A stretch of 64,000 nucleotides of DNA. Origin: Acidobacteriota bacterium (GTDB lineage: Bacteria; Acidobacteriota; Vicinamibacteria; Vicinamibacterales; UBA8438). The stretch is taken from NCBI GenBank assembly GCA_009861545.1, contig VXME01000173.1, forward strand, positions 1-64,000, given 5' to 3'. Every line of letters starts with the position of its first letter. Position 1 is the first letter of the stretch. Positions 35,460 through 45,020 of this stretch are shown in pieces. A program made the position numbers and the translations under genes. The notes under the pieces are model-generated. The model was not told where the DNA came from. It saw nothing but the letters and a program-made list of their open reading frames with translations, and ran no database searches.

Positions 35460-35492
35460 GTCACGACCAGGCCGGGCGTGTTGAAGACCGAG
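35460..35492 (-). repeat. 33-bp scrap of the nucleotidyltransferase gene at 48 kb
   Basis: Positions 35460-35492 match 48350-48382 with about two differences (core CCAGGCCGGGCGTGTTGAAG). Short, but too close to be chance in non-related DNA; it marks another rearrangement breakpoint. Confidence 0.6.
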
Positions 35493-35619
35493 CTTCCTGT
35501 CCGTCGCCTGCCTGCTGCGCAGCTGCGCGGGGATCACGGTGCCATCGCCGAGGGATCTCGTTGGCCGAAACACCGCGCCGCCGGCGGCACGAAGCCGAAG
35601 CCGATGGTACGATCCGTGG

Positions 35620-37134
35620 ATGGTGCGCAGCCGTGGCGATGGAGAAGGAAACGTACCGAGGTCGGTGTGGACGACCGCGCGCGCGTTGCTCGCCGCGCTG
35701 TCGGCACTTGCAGTGCTGGACGCGAACCCGGCCGGCGCGCAGTCGCTGCAGCCGGCGGGCTGGGACGCCGGCATGCGGATGGCGGAGGCGGTGGACCGCA
35801 ATCCCGACCCCAACGTCGTCGAGGTGGACTTCGAGGCCCGGGTGGCGACGGTCGAGATCGCGCCCGGACTGAAGGTGGACGCCTGGACCTACAACGGCAC
35901 GATTCCGGGCCCGATGATCCGGGTGAAGGTCGGCGACCGCCTGATCGTGCACTTCACGAACAACCTGTCGCGGCCGAGCACCATCCACTGGCACGGCCTG
36001 CGGGTCCCCATCGACATGGACGGCGTGCCCGGCTATTCCCAGGAACCGGTCCAGCCGGGCGGGACGTTCACCTACGACTTCGTGGTGCCGGACGCCGGCA
36101 TCTTCTGGTACCACCCGCACGTGATGTCGGCCGCGCAGGTCGGCTTCGGCCTCTACGGCGCCTTCCTGGTGGAGGACTCGACCGAGACCGAGACGATCGG
36201 CATCGCCGACGATCTCGTTCTCGTGCTCAGCGACATCGATGTCGACGACGACGGCGCGCTGCTGCCCGCCGACACCGGCGGCACGGTCGGTATGCTGTTC
36301 GGACGCGAGGGCAACCGGGTGCTGGTCAACGGCCGCCGGCTGCCGGAGCTGGTCGCGCGGTCGGGAGCGCCGCAGCGCTGGCGGGTGGTGGACGCGGCCA
36401 AGAGCCGCTACTTCAAGCTCGACCTCGGCGAGGGGCACGTCTTCCGCAAGATCGGCGGCGACGGGGGCCTGACGGAGTACTCCGAGGACCACGACTTCAT
36501 CGTGCTCGGGGCCGGGGAGCGGGCCGACGTGCTGGTGACGCCGACCGGCGAGCCGGGCGGCGAGGGACTGGTCCGTTCGCTGCTGCACGACCGCGGCTAC
36601 GGCAGCATCTTCGGGCGCGACTTCGAGAGCCTGTTCACGATCCGCTTCGCGGACGAGCCACCGTACGACTCGGGCCCGCTGCCCCGCACGAGCCGCGAGA
36701 TGGAGCCCTACGACCTCGACGGGGCGACCGGGATCGACCTGGAGCTGACCCTCCAGGAAGACCCGTACGACCGGACCTTCGCCTACGGCATCAACCACGT
36801 GCCCTTCTGGAGGGCGAAGCCGATCCTCGCCGGTCTCGGCGAGACCCAGGTCTGGAACGTGACCAACTCCACCGCGTGGTCGCATCCGCTGCACCTGCAC
36901 GGCTTTTTCTTCCTGGTCCTCGACGAGGACGGCGAGCCGGTCCGCCCGCTGGAGTGGAAGGACACGGTGGACATCCCGCACGAGCGGACGGTGCGCCTGG
37001 CGGTGCGCTTCGACGAGCGTCCGGGCACCTGGATCTTCCACTGTCACATCCTCGATCACGCCGACGGCGGCCTGCTGGGCGCGGTGCACCTCGGGCTGCC
37101 GCCGGAGGAGTTCCGAAACCTGGCCGAGCACTAG
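35620..37134 (+). CDS. Multicopper oxidase
   Basis: About 504 aa. Signal near ALLAALSALAVLDANPAGAQ. All four copper-binding motifs are present: IHWHGLR, FWYHPHV, HPLHLHGFFF and the C-terminal HCHILDHADGG. Three cupredoxin domains, laccase/CueO/ferroxidase type. The axial residue region (HADGGLL) has Leu/Gly rather than Met nearby. Start uncertain: ATG 35620 or GTG about 35668. It may oxidise Cu(I), Fe(II) or phenolics in the periplasm. Confidence 0.9.
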   Translation: MVRSRGDGEGNVPRSVWTTARALLAALSALAVLDANPAGAQSLQPAGWDAGMRMAEAVDRNPDPNVVEVDFEARVATVEIAPGLKVDAWTYNGTIPGPMIRVKVGDRLIVHFTNNLSRPSTIHWHGLRVPIDMDGVPGYSQEPVQPGGTFTYDFVVPDAGIFWYHPHVMSAAQVGFGLYGAFLVEDSTETETIGIADDLVLVLSDIDVDDDGALLPADTGGTVGMLFGREGNRVLVNGRRLPELVARSGAPQRWRVVDAAKSRYFKLDLGEGHVFRKIGGDGGLTEYSEDHDFIVLGAGERADVLVTPTGEPGGEGLVRSLLHDRGYGSIFGRDFESLFTIRFADEPPYDSGPLPRTSREMEPYDLDGATGIDLELTLQEDPYDRTFAYGINHVPFWRAKPILAGLGETQVWNVTNSTAWSHPLHLHGFFFLVLDEDGEPVRPLEWKDTVDIPHERTVRLAVRFDERPGTWIFHCHILDHADGGLLGAVHLGLPPEEFRNLAEH

Positions 37135-37564
37135 CAGCAACGGGCCTGGCACCGGGCACAGGCCGTGGCGCCGTTGCACGCCCGGAGGAGACGCGCGGTC
37201 GAGCCGGATAGCTTCGCACTGGGCTTGGTGCATCAAGAGTGTAGTGGCGCCGGTGGCGATGAAGATCCCAGGTGTTCCAGGTCGACCCCGACCACTCCAT
37301 GCCGGCCATGCAACGGCCACTGGATCGGGGTCCCGTTGCGGCGGTGATCGAGCGGGCCGCCGCGCCGGCGTGCTCTCGGCCAGGCGCGCCGCGGCGAGCA
37401 TCGTCCGCAGCGCGAGGATCGGACCAGACGGCTTGCAGAAGCGAAAGACCGCGACGGGTGGGCTTTGACAATGCGGTGGGCGGAATCCGACAGTGGAGCA
37501 GGACGATGCTGCGAAGCGAGATCGAAACGGCTCCAGGATCCGGAGCGCGTGAAGGGAGTGTGCC
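37135..37564. other. Intergenic region, no gene seen
   Basis: About 430 nt without a convincing gene on either strand. A short piece reading FQVDPDHSMPAMQ could be debris of a lost gene. Right end carries GGGAG, the ribosome site for the next gene. Confidence 0.45.
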
Positions 37565-37969
37565 GTGAGAGCCGTCAAGATCGGTGGCATCGTGCTCGTC
37601 AGCTACGTGCTGATCGTCGTCGCCTTCGAGTCCCTGATTGGCTTCTTTCAGCCCGAGGGGCCCGATACGCTGGTGTTGACCACGGTGGACGAGAATGGCG
37701 CCGCCATCGACCGCGTGCTCCAGTCGCTGCACAGCAACGGGCAGCTCTACGTAGCGGTCAATCACTGGCCCCGTGCCTGGTACCGTCGCGCCCTGGCGAA
37801 TCCCAGGGTGCAGGTGACGCGCGGCTGGGAGACGCGAAACTACATGGCCGTTCCGGTGACTGGTGACGAGTACGCGCGGGTCGCGAGCGAGTATCCACAC
37901 CCTCTCGCGTTTCTTTTCCTGACCGGCTTTCCGCCTCGCCATTTCGTGCGATTGGACGAGGCGGGCTGA
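37565..37969 (+). CDS. Nitroreductase/deazaflavin-oxidoreductase-like small protein
   Basis: 134 aa, GTG start after GGGAG. One N-terminal membrane anchor (IVLVSYVLIVVAFESLIGFF), then a split-barrel fold: LQSLHSNGQLYVAVNHWPRAWYRRALANPRVQV, as in DUF385/F420-type or nitroreductase-like proteins. The usual glycine-rich cofactor segment is hard to see, so cofactor use is uncertain. Confidence 0.65.
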   Translation: MRAVKIGGIVLVSYVLIVVAFESLIGFFQPEGPDTLVLTTVDENGAAIDRVLQSLHSNGQLYVAVNHWPRAWYRRALANPRVQVTRGWETRNYMAVPVTGDEYARVASEYPHPLAFLFLTGFPPRHFVRLDEAG

Positions 37970-37973
37970 CGGG

Positions 37974-38393
37974 GTGGGCCGCGGCTACCGGTTGTCCGCC
38001 GACCCGCTCGAGGGCGACCTGGTGGATCTGCTCAGCCCGACGCCGGGCCGCTACGGTCCCCGCGAGATGGTCGGGGTCAGCAACGCGAAGGACCCGGTCG
38101 GCGACGACCTGTTCCTGGTCAACTCGGGCCACGACTACGACCTGACCGATCCCCGGCAGCTCGAGGTCGGGCTGAAGGCGGACGTCGGCGGCCACACGGA
38201 GGTGACCGCCGCGGTGTTCGACATGGAGCGGGACGACGTGCTGGAGGCGTACGGGCCGGACAGCGTCTACACGATCGGCGGCATCCAGTCGCGGGGCGTG
38301 GAGCTGTCGATGGTGTCGCGGCCCAACGCCAACGCGTACTTCGGGGCCAGCGTCGCGTTCACGAACGCGGAGCTGGTGGCGGGGGTCTGGAAT
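37974..38393 (+). pseudogene. TonB-dependent receptor barrel fragment
   Basis: Reads GYRLSADPLEGDLVDLLSPT, LEVGLKADVGGHTEVTAAVF and GGIQSRGVELSMVSRPN: C-terminal barrel strands of a ferrisiderophore-type receptor. It ends exactly where hsdR (opposite strand) ends, at 38393, so the restriction locus truncates it. The N-terminal part is absent too. Confidence 0.85.
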
Positions 38394-41300
38394 CACTTCG
38401 ATGGGAATCGAGTGGCGACGTACTTCTTGGCATCCTCTTCACCGAGCCGCACCGAACCGGGCCCGGTTCGGACGTAGAGGTCGCCGCCGTCGGTTTTCTC
38501 CACGCCCTTCCAGCGCAGGTACACGGGATCCGGACTCCGCTGGCAGCTCACCAGGCAGACGGTCTTGCCCTCGACGATCTGCGTCTTCGGATCGATACAA
38601 GTGCCAGCGCGGTCGCCGAGACCGTTGCGCACGGCCTGGGCGAGGTGGCGCATGAACTTGTCGTCGTTGTCCAGGCGGTCGTGCTCGATGCCGAGCACCT
38701 TGCGGTCGTCGTCGACGCCGATCAGCAGGTCGCCGCCCTCGGTGTTGAGGAACGCGGCGATGGTCTTGAGCGCCGCGTGCGTCACGTGCTTGTCGTCCTT
38801 CCGGTCCTCCTGCAGGTTCCAGCGCAGGCTCGACTTGAACTCGAGCGTCTTCGACTCCTGGAGCTTCAGCAGCTCCTCGGCGCGCCGGTGCCGCCGCATG
38901 TAGTCGTCGAACAGGAGGTTCTTCAGCGCCCGGCCAAAGTCCGGGTCGTCGGTGATGCGCTTGTAGAGGTCGAAGTTGGTCTCGACGATCTCCTGGATCT
39001 TGTCCTCGACCTTGGGGTCGAAGGTCAGGCGCACGTTCTCGCGGGTGTTCACCTTGGCGCTGGCGTCGAGGCCGGCGTCCTTTTCGAGGGCCGCGCGGAT
39101 CTGCTCCAGCGTGACGCGGTGCTCGGGGCCCAGGTTCAGCCCGAAGCGCTCGTTCAGCGCCTCGATGATCCGTGAGAGCGCCTCCAGCTCCTCTGCGCCG
39201 CCGCCGGCGCGTGGCTTGCTCCCGGCAGGTTCGAGCGGCTCGCCGTGTCGTTCCAGCTTGATCCGGCCGCGGCTGGTCCGCTGGATGCGAAACGACTCCA
39301 TGTCGATGTTCTGCTGGACCTCTCGCGGCAGCTCGTCCTTGTCGGCCGGCAGCAGGCGCCGCAGGTGCCGGGCGAAGACGTAGAGCTTTTCCAGGTCGGG
39401 GTCGGCGAACGTCAGCACCTGGGAGAGGAACGAGTACAAGCGCACGTAGTCGGTGAGCTGGCCGCGAAAGTCGCCCGCCTCGTCGGGATCGAGGTCGACG
39501 AAGCGCTGGCGCGCCGGTTCCAGCGCCGCGTAGAGCCGATCCTGGTTCGCCCTGGGGTCGAAGTAGACGCGTGCGAACGATTCGACGTCGTCCGCCGTGA
39601 ACACGCCGAAGTCGAGCAGCCGGCCCTGGACCTCGTAGAGCAGGTTGGGGTCGGTCTCCTCCGAGAGCAGGGTGGTTTCGTAGTACGGCTCGAAGGCCTT
39701 CTTGATCTCGTCGGCCTCGTTGGCGAAGTCGAGCACCATCGTGCCCTGCTTGCCGGGGTGCGTACGGTTCAGGCGCGAGAGCGTCTGCACGGCGTTGACG
39801 CCGCCGAGCTTCTTGTCCACGTACATGGTGTGCAGCAGCGGCTGGTCGAAGCCGGTCTGGAACTTGCTGGCGACCACCAGGAAGCGGTACTCGGGTTTCT
39901 CGAACTCGGCTGCCGTCTGCCGGTCGCTGATGACGCGGTCCTGCCCGGCCGAGTTCATGCCCGACTCGGTATAGGACTCGCCGCCGTCCTTCACGGTGCC
40001 GGAGAAGGCGACGAGCGCCTTCCAGAAATGGCCCTTCTCGGCGAGGTAGCCGTCCAGGGCGATCTTGGTGCGGACGGCATGGAGGCGCGAGCGGGTGACG
40101 ATCATCGCCTTGGCCCGCCCGCCGATCCCGGTCGCGACCTGCGCGGCGAAGTGCTCCACGCAGACGGCGACCTTCTCGCCGATGGCGTGGGGGTGCAGCT
40201 CGACGAACGACTTCAGCAGGTGCTCGGCCTTGCGCTTGTCGTATCGAGGGTCGTCCTCGATCGTCTTCAGCAGGCGCCAGTACGCCTTGTAGGTGGCGTA
40301 GCTGGCGAGCACGTCGAGGATGAACCCTTCCTCGATCGCCTGGCGCATGGTGTAGCGGTGGAAGGGCTCGAACTTTCCGTCGGGCCGCTTGCTGCCGAAC
40401 AGCTCCAGGGTCTTGGGCTTCGGGGTGGCCGTGAAGGCGAACGTCGACAGGTTCGGCAGCCGCCCGCGGCTGCGGATCTCCTCCAGGACCCGCTCGTCGA
40501 TCTCCTCCTCCGGGGTCCGGGCGCCCGCTTCCTCCTGCGCGGCCTCCTCCAGGTTCCCCGCCGCGAGGACGGCCTTGAGGCTCTTCGTGCTCTCGCCGGA
40601 CTGCGACGAGTGCGCCTCGTCCACGATGACGGCGAAGCGCTTGCCGGGAAGCTCGCCGATCTGCTCGGCGATGACGGGGAACTTCTGCAGCGTGGTGACG
40701 ATGATGGTCCGGCCCGCCTCGAGCGCCTCGCGGAGTTGGCGCGAGGTGTGGTCGATGTTCTCGACCACGCCGAGGGTCTGCTCGAACTGGCGGATGGTGC
40801 GCTGGAGCTGACGGTCGAGCACGCGCCGGTCGGTCACCACGACCACCGAGTCGAAGACGCGCCGGTCGTCGGCATCGTGCAGCACCGAGAGCCGGTGGGC
40901 GAGCCAGGCGATGGTGAAGCTCTTGCCGCTGCCCGCGGAGTGCTGGATCAGGTAGCGCTGCCCCGTGCCGTGGTCGCGCGCGTGGCCGACGAGCCGGCGC
41001 ACGCAGTCGAGCTGCTGGTAGCGGGGGAAGATCAGGAAGCGCTTGCCGGTCTTGCGCCCGCGGTCGTCCTCGGCCTCGACCTCGTGGATGAACTGGCGGA
41101 CGAGGTCGAGCACGCTGTCGCGGGCCCAGATGCGTTCCCACAGGTAGTCGGTGGGGAAGCCCGTGCGGGTGGGCGGGACCGGCGGGTTCCCCGCGCCGCC
41201 GAAGCGCCCCTGGTTGAACGGCAGAAAGCGGGTCTTCGGCCCGGAGAGCGCCGTCGTCACGAACACCTGCTCCGGGTCCACGGCGAAGTGGGCGAGGCAA

Positions 41301-41929
41301 CGCCCGTAGCCGAAGAGCGGCTCGCGCGGGTCGCGGTCGTTCCGGTACTGCCGGATGGCATCCTGGACGTCCTGGCCGTTGAGCAGGTTCTTGAGCTCGG
41401 CCGTGAAGATGGGGATGCCGTTCAGGAACAGCGCGAGATCGAGGCTCTGGTCGGTCTTCTCGCTGAAGCGGAGCTGGCGTACCACGGCGAAGAGGTTGGC
41501 CGCGTGCAGGCGCTGCAACTCCTCGTTCAGTCCGCTGGCCGGCCGGAAGTACGCCAGCCGGAACTTGCAGCCCGAATCCTTGACGCCGTTGCGCAGCACG
41601 TCGAGCGCGCCCCGCCGGGCGATTTCGCGCGAGAGGTAGCCAAGAAAGCGCGGCTTGATGTCGGCGCCGTGGTGTTGCTTGAGCTTCTCCCATTCCTTCG
41701 GTTGGGTGGCCAGCAGGAAGTCGACGACGTCGGCCGGAAGTAGGCAGAGCGCGCGGTCGTAGTCCTCCGGCCGGCGTTTGCGGTAGCCGCCGGGCAACGG
41801 GTCGTCGCCGTATGACGGTGGCGACTCCCGTACCGACTTCGCGCCGCCGCGAAAGGCGTCGGGGCCGTGGCGGAGCAGCGCGGCTTCGATCGCGTCCTCG
41901 AAGGCCCGCTCTGAGACCTCGGGAGTCAT
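38393..41929 (-). CDS. hsdR: Type I restriction endonuclease subunit R with C-terminal AlbA_2-like domain
   Basis: 1178 aa from ATG 41929 (GGAGAG upstream). N-terminal nuclease PD-(D/E)xK region: GIPIFTAELKNLLNGQ. Helicase: Walker A HSAGSGKSFT, DEAH in IVDEAHSSQSG, FAFTATPKPKTLELFG, and VASKFQTGFDQPLLHTMYVD plus SRLNRTHPGKQG for motifs V-VI. After the helical region, residues about 1024-1178 (ESKTLEFKSSLRWNL..., TEGGDLLIGVDDDRKVLGIE) form an AlbA_2/Schlafen-like domain. It acts with HsdM and HsdS to translocate and cut unmodified DNA. Last gene of the operon. Confidence 0.93.
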   Translation of the reverse strand: MTPEVSERAFEDAIEAALLRHGPDAFRGGAKSVRESPPSYGDDPLPGGYRKRRPEDYDRALCLLPADVVDFLLATQPKEWEKLKQHHGADIKPRFLGYLSREIARRGALDVLRNGVKDSGCKFRLAYFRPASGLNEELQRLHAANLFAVVRQLRFSEKTDQSLDLALFLNGIPIFTAELKNLLNGQDVQDAIRQYRNDRDPREPLFGYGRCLAHFAVDPEQVFVTTALSGPKTRFLPFNQGRFGGAGNPPVPPTRTGFPTDYLWERIWARDSVLDLVRQFIHEVEAEDDRGRKTGKRFLIFPRYQQLDCVRRLVGHARDHGTGQRYLIQHSAGSGKSFTIAWLAHRLSVLHDADDRRVFDSVVVVTDRRVLDRQLQRTIRQFEQTLGVVENIDHTSRQLREALEAGRTIIVTTLQKFPVIAEQIGELPGKRFAVIVDEAHSSQSGESTKSLKAVLAAGNLEEAAQEEAGARTPEEEIDERVLEEIRSRGRLPNLSTFAFTATPKPKTLELFGSKRPDGKFEPFHRYTMRQAIEEGFILDVLASYATYKAYWRLLKTIEDDPRYDKRKAEHLLKSFVELHPHAIGEKVAVCVEHFAAQVATGIGGRAKAMIVTRSRLHAVRTKIALDGYLAEKGHFWKALVAFSGTVKDGGESYTESGMNSAGQDRVISDRQTAAEFEKPEYRFLVVASKFQTGFDQPLLHTMYVDKKLGGVNAVQTLSRLNRTHPGKQGTMVLDFANEADEIKKAFEPYYETTLLSEETDPNLLYEVQGRLLDFGVFTADDVESFARVYFDPRANQDRLYAALEPARQRFVDLDPDEAGDFRGQLTDYVRLYSFLSQVLTFADPDLEKLYVFARHLRRLLPADKDELPREVQQNIDMESFRIQRTSRGRIKLERHGEPLEPAGSKPRAGGGAEELEALSRIIEALNERFGLNLGPEHRVTLEQIRAALEKDAGLDASAKVNTRENVRLTFDPKVEDKIQEIVETNFDLYKRITDDPDFGRALKNLLFDDYMRRHRRAEELLKLQESKTLEFKSSLRWNLQEDRKDDKHVTHAALKTIAAFLNTEGGDLLIGVDDDRKVLGIEHDRLDNDDKFMRHLAQAVRNGLGDRAGTCIDPKTQIVEGKTVCLVSCQRSPDPVYLRWKGVEKTDGGDLYVRTGPGSVRLGEEDAKKYVATRFPSK

Positions 41930-42089
41930 GCCGGTCTCTCCGCGTCCAGAAGGCGCCTGGGCTGGGGTGTCATAGCCCGATGCCACAGCGTGTCACAGTT
42001 CGTTGTCAGGGTGTCACAGCTCCGTTGCCTCGGAATCCACGTGAGATCGGCCGTCATCGCGTGCGTGACCGTGAAGCCCGGCTCGACGC

Positions 42090-43448
42090 TCAATGAGGCA
42101 CCCCCTCGCACACGTCGATCTTGCCGGTGACCGCAGCGGAAATGAGGCCGGTGCGGAACTCTTTGAGGAGCCGGATTCCTCTGAGCGTTGCTTCGCACAA
42201 GCGATCGAGCTGAGCTACATGTTCATCCAGGTAGGTCGCGACTATCTTCTGCTCTTGCAAAGGGACCAGTGGCAATGGAACTCGCCTGAAGTTCGCGAAG
42301 CGCAGGGCCTGTCCGTCCCGTACCAGGTCGGAAGTGCTCTGAAGGGCTTGAACGTATGTCGCCGACTTGAGTACATAAGAGAAATAGCCGCTATCGACTC
42401 GGTCAGATGGGCGCACTATTACGTAGGCGGAACTTATGCAACCTCGGTAATTCGAGTACTCAAGGCCGCCTTGGAAACTGCGCATGCTTATTACGAAGTC
42501 GTTCGGTTCAACGTGTTTGAGTATATCGGTTCCGGTAACAACCTGTACCACGCTTCGCCCTTCAAGTTCCACAAACTTGCGTTGCGGAATCACCCCGTGC
42601 TGCTGGGAAGCGGTCAGTTGCTGGTCATCGGCTAGTGCGCTTTCTTTCCGATGCGTGAACAACATATTGCTTCCAACAACATCCCAATGCGCCGGGATCT
42701 CGCCCAGCCACTCGATGCCGGAGTCCTTCATAGGGACGTTCGCGTCGAGGCCTCCGGTGGCGGCGCGGGTAATGAGGGCAGTGCGCTTTTCCTGAAGCAG
42801 CTCGATCAGCCGCTCCTTCGTCACCACGAGCGCATCGATCTTCGCCGTCTCGCGGTCGAGGAAGGCAACGATGGCGCGTTGTTCGGGGAGACCGGGCACA
42901 GGATGACAGAAATCGCGAATGAAGTCGTCTGAGATGCGCCTCTGGCCGCCTGCCCCGTACATCGAAGCGGTACCGATGCTGCGGAAATGGTCGCTGAAAG
43001 TCAGGTAGAGGAGGAAGCGAGGATCTACAAGGAATGAGGCTCGAAGGACGTGTAGCTCAGTCGTTCCGAAGCCGACACCGTTGCACAGGCCGGTCGCCAG
43101 GGCGCCCTTACCGTTCTCGAAACACGGGGTGATCTTGGCGACAATGACATCCCCGTTGCGGAAATACGTATAACCATCGACAACGGCCGAGAGTGGCTTC
43201 GTCGAAACGAGATCGATGCCACCGTATTCGCGGACAGCTTCCATTGGTACGAACGAAACCTCGGTCTCGGGATCGAGATCGGTTACCTCGCTCTTGGTGA
43301 TGGTCGTTCCGACGACAAAGCGAAGTCGTTTCGCCTCCCAATGCGCCGGGATTTTGCCCAGCCACTCGTCGCCAGACTCCTTGTACTCGGGGTAACCCCG
43401 AAGACGCCAGCGCCGCACCCCTTCGCCCCTGTCGGTCAACTCACTCAC
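42090..43448 (-). CDS. hsdS: Type I specificity subunit S
   Basis: 452 aa, GTG start at 43448 overlapping the AbiEii-type gene by 8 nt. Two target recognition domains separated by conserved helices: TRD1 after YPEYKESGDEWLGKIPAHWE, central repeat EQRAIVAFLDRETAKIDALV, TRD2 after DSGIEWLGEIPAHWDVV, second helix EQKIVATYLDEHVAQLD. It sets the DNA sequence recognised by the complex. The second half (about 42180-42640) is visibly lower in GC, a sign of TRD exchange. Confidence 0.93.
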   Translation of the reverse strand: MSELTDRGEGVRRWRLRGYPEYKESGDEWLGKIPAHWEAKRLRFVVGTTITKSEVTDLDPETEVSFVPMEAVREYGGIDLVSTKPLSAVVDGYTYFRNGDVIVAKITPCFENGKGALATGLCNGVGFGTTELHVLRASFLVDPRFLLYLTFSDHFRSIGTASMYGAGGQRRISDDFIRDFCHPVPGLPEQRAIVAFLDRETAKIDALVVTKERLIELLQEKRTALITRAATGGLDANVPMKDSGIEWLGEIPAHWDVVGSNMLFTHRKESALADDQQLTASQQHGVIPQRKFVELEGRSVVQVVTGTDILKHVEPNDFVISMRSFQGGLEYSNYRGCISSAYVIVRPSDRVDSGYFSYVLKSATYVQALQSTSDLVRDGQALRFANFRRVPLPLVPLQEQKIVATYLDEHVAQLDRLCEATLRGIRLLKEFRTGLISAAVTGKIDVCEGVPH

Positions 43449-44412
43449 CGCCGTGGTCTTGGGTCCGAGCCTGAACCCCTGGCCGCCACAGCCCCCCGGG
43501 CGGCCAAGTCTGCGCGAAAGGACGCTCTTCGATCAGACTGTCGCAGATCGGCCCCAGGAACCGGCGCAGTTCCTCGCCTGCATCCTCCAGACGATCCGGC
43601 CCGTCGATGCCGCTCGCGATCTGCCGTCGCAGCTCGCGCCAGCGTTGCCCGCGCGCGGGGGACTCGTGTTCGTCGTAGTAGCCGGCGCGTAGCGCGGTCG
43701 GCCGCCCGCCCGCGAGCGACGTCCCGCGGTGGCGGAATGCCTCGGCGATGGCGGTGCGCAGGGCGTCGCCGTCGAACGCGAAGCGGCGCGCGAGACAGGC
43801 GACGTCCCAGAGGTCCTTCACGCGCGAGTTCGCATCGCCCAGACTGGCCATCGCGTGAAACTTCTCGGCGACCATCGTGTCGCGCGGGTACGTCCAGAGG
43901 CGGGGGGCGGGCAGGTCGAGGAGCGTAGGATAGTCCTCCTGCCTGCGCCCGAGCGTGAGGACGTCGCCGAAGCCGATGTCGATCGGAACCGCGAGCCGGA
44001 CCCGGCCGAGGCCGCCCCGGATACGGACCCGGAAGCCGCCGTTCGGCTGATCGATGCGGATGCTCGTGATCGCGATCGTCGCGGGGTCGAAGACGACGCC
44101 GTCCTCTTGACAGGGAACGCCGCAGACGTCCCGCAGGGCGGTGCGAATGGCGGCCTCGTCGCGGGCGCCGCGGGCCAGGAAGTCGATATCCCGGGTGGGC
44201 CGCAGCTCCTGCCCGGCCCACACGCGGAGGAGAGCCGCGCCCTTCAGGGTGAATCGGTCCGCCTCGTCCGATGCGGAGAGGCGATAGAGGAAACGCTCGA
44301 CCGCGTAGCGCTGGAGGACGCCCTCGAAGCGAAGTCGCTGCTCGCGGGCGAGGTTCAGCAGGCGCTGGCGGACGGACGCGGGTACGTCCCGGATGGCCTG
44401 TCGGGGAGTCAT
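43441..44412 (-). CDS. AbiEii/AbiGii-type nucleotidyltransferase toxin
   Basis: 323 aa, ATG overlapping the AbiEi-type stop (ATGA, 4 nt). Nucleotidyltransferase core: FTLKGAALLRVWAG, RPTRDIDFLA (D-x-D pair), then TIAITSIRID, YPRDTMVAEKFHAM and DANSRVKDLWDVACL. AbiEii-type toxins transfer nucleotides to targets such as tRNA ends and cause growth arrest. Placed between hsdM and hsdS in one operon. Confidence 0.9.
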   Translation of the reverse strand: MTPRQAIRDVPASVRQRLLNLAREQRLRFEGVLQRYAVERFLYRLSASDEADRFTLKGAALLRVWAGQELRPTRDIDFLARGARDEAAIRTALRDVCGVPCQEDGVVFDPATIAITSIRIDQPNGGFRVRIRGGLGRVRLAVPIDIGFGDVLTLGRRQEDYPTLLDLPAPRLWTYPRDTMVAEKFHAMASLGDANSRVKDLWDVACLARRFAFDGDALRTAIAEAFRHRGTSLAGGRPTALRAGYYDEHESPARGQRWRELRRQIASGIDGPDRLEDAGEELRRFLGPICDSLIEERPFAQTWPPGGLWRPGVQARTQDHGGE

Positions 44413-44987
44413 GCCGTCAGCGCTTCGAGCACCGGGCCGACGAGTGACTTCGCGCGGCACACTTCGGCAGCCCGCCAGATCTGGTCGACGCTCGCCTTGC
44501 GGTCGTCCAGGGCGTCGCGCAGCGCCTCGATCGCGACGTCCTTGCCGACCAGCCGCCGGAAGCGGAAACAGTCGACGACGGTGCGGGCCGGGCTCGTGAT
44601 GCGGACGGGCACTCCTTCGAAGGTCGTGTTCACGACGCCGTAGCGAAGCGCGGCGCCGGAGAAGCGCACCACCCGGATCGGCAGCCCGGACACGCGGGGC
44701 GTGCGGGCCTTGTGCGGAATGGCGATCCACTCCTGCCACGGAAGTTGTGTGGTGAGTTCGTGGACGCTCAGAGCGGAAAGCAGACAGACAATGGCGCCCG
44801 GAACGCGGGCGCAGACGGCGGCCAGGGTGTAGTGCTCGGTCGGTTCGGCTTCCGCGACGCGATAGAGACCGCGCGCCACACGCTCGACGGATCCGTCGTC
44901 GACCAGGCGCCGAAGCGTACGGGAGTCGACGCCCATCGCGGCGGCTTCGCGCGGGCGGAAGAAGGTCTTCGTGCCGAGGCTACGCAT
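44409..44987 (-). CDS. AbiEi-type antitoxin
   Basis: 192 aa from ATG 44987 (an upstream ATG at 45131 lies inside the promoter and is less likely). N-terminal winged-helix: FFRPREAAAMGVDSRTLRRL, VERVARGLYRVAEAEP. Middle and C-terminal parts (TLAAVCARVPGAIVCLLSALS, PARTVVDCFRFR, EALRDALDDRKAS) match AbiEi families. It would bind the promoter at 45021-45132 and neutralise the nucleotidyltransferase. Confidence 0.88.
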   Translation of the reverse strand: MRSLGTKTFFRPREAAAMGVDSRTLRRLVDDGSVERVARGLYRVAEAEPTEHYTLAAVCARVPGAIVCLLSALSVHELTTQLPWQEWIAIPHKARTPRVSGLPIRVVRFSGAALRYGVVNTTFEGVPVRITSPARTVVDCFRFRRLVGKDVAIEALRDALDDRKASVDQIWRAAEVCRAKSLVGPVLEALTA

Positions 44988-45020
44988 GGCGAAGGTGCTC
45001 GACCGGGGCTGATATCCGAA

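Noticed and set aside
39245-41743. 832-codon plus-strand frame over hsdR
   Set aside because: Antisense shadow caused by high GC at third positions; hsdR motifs on the minus strand are clear.
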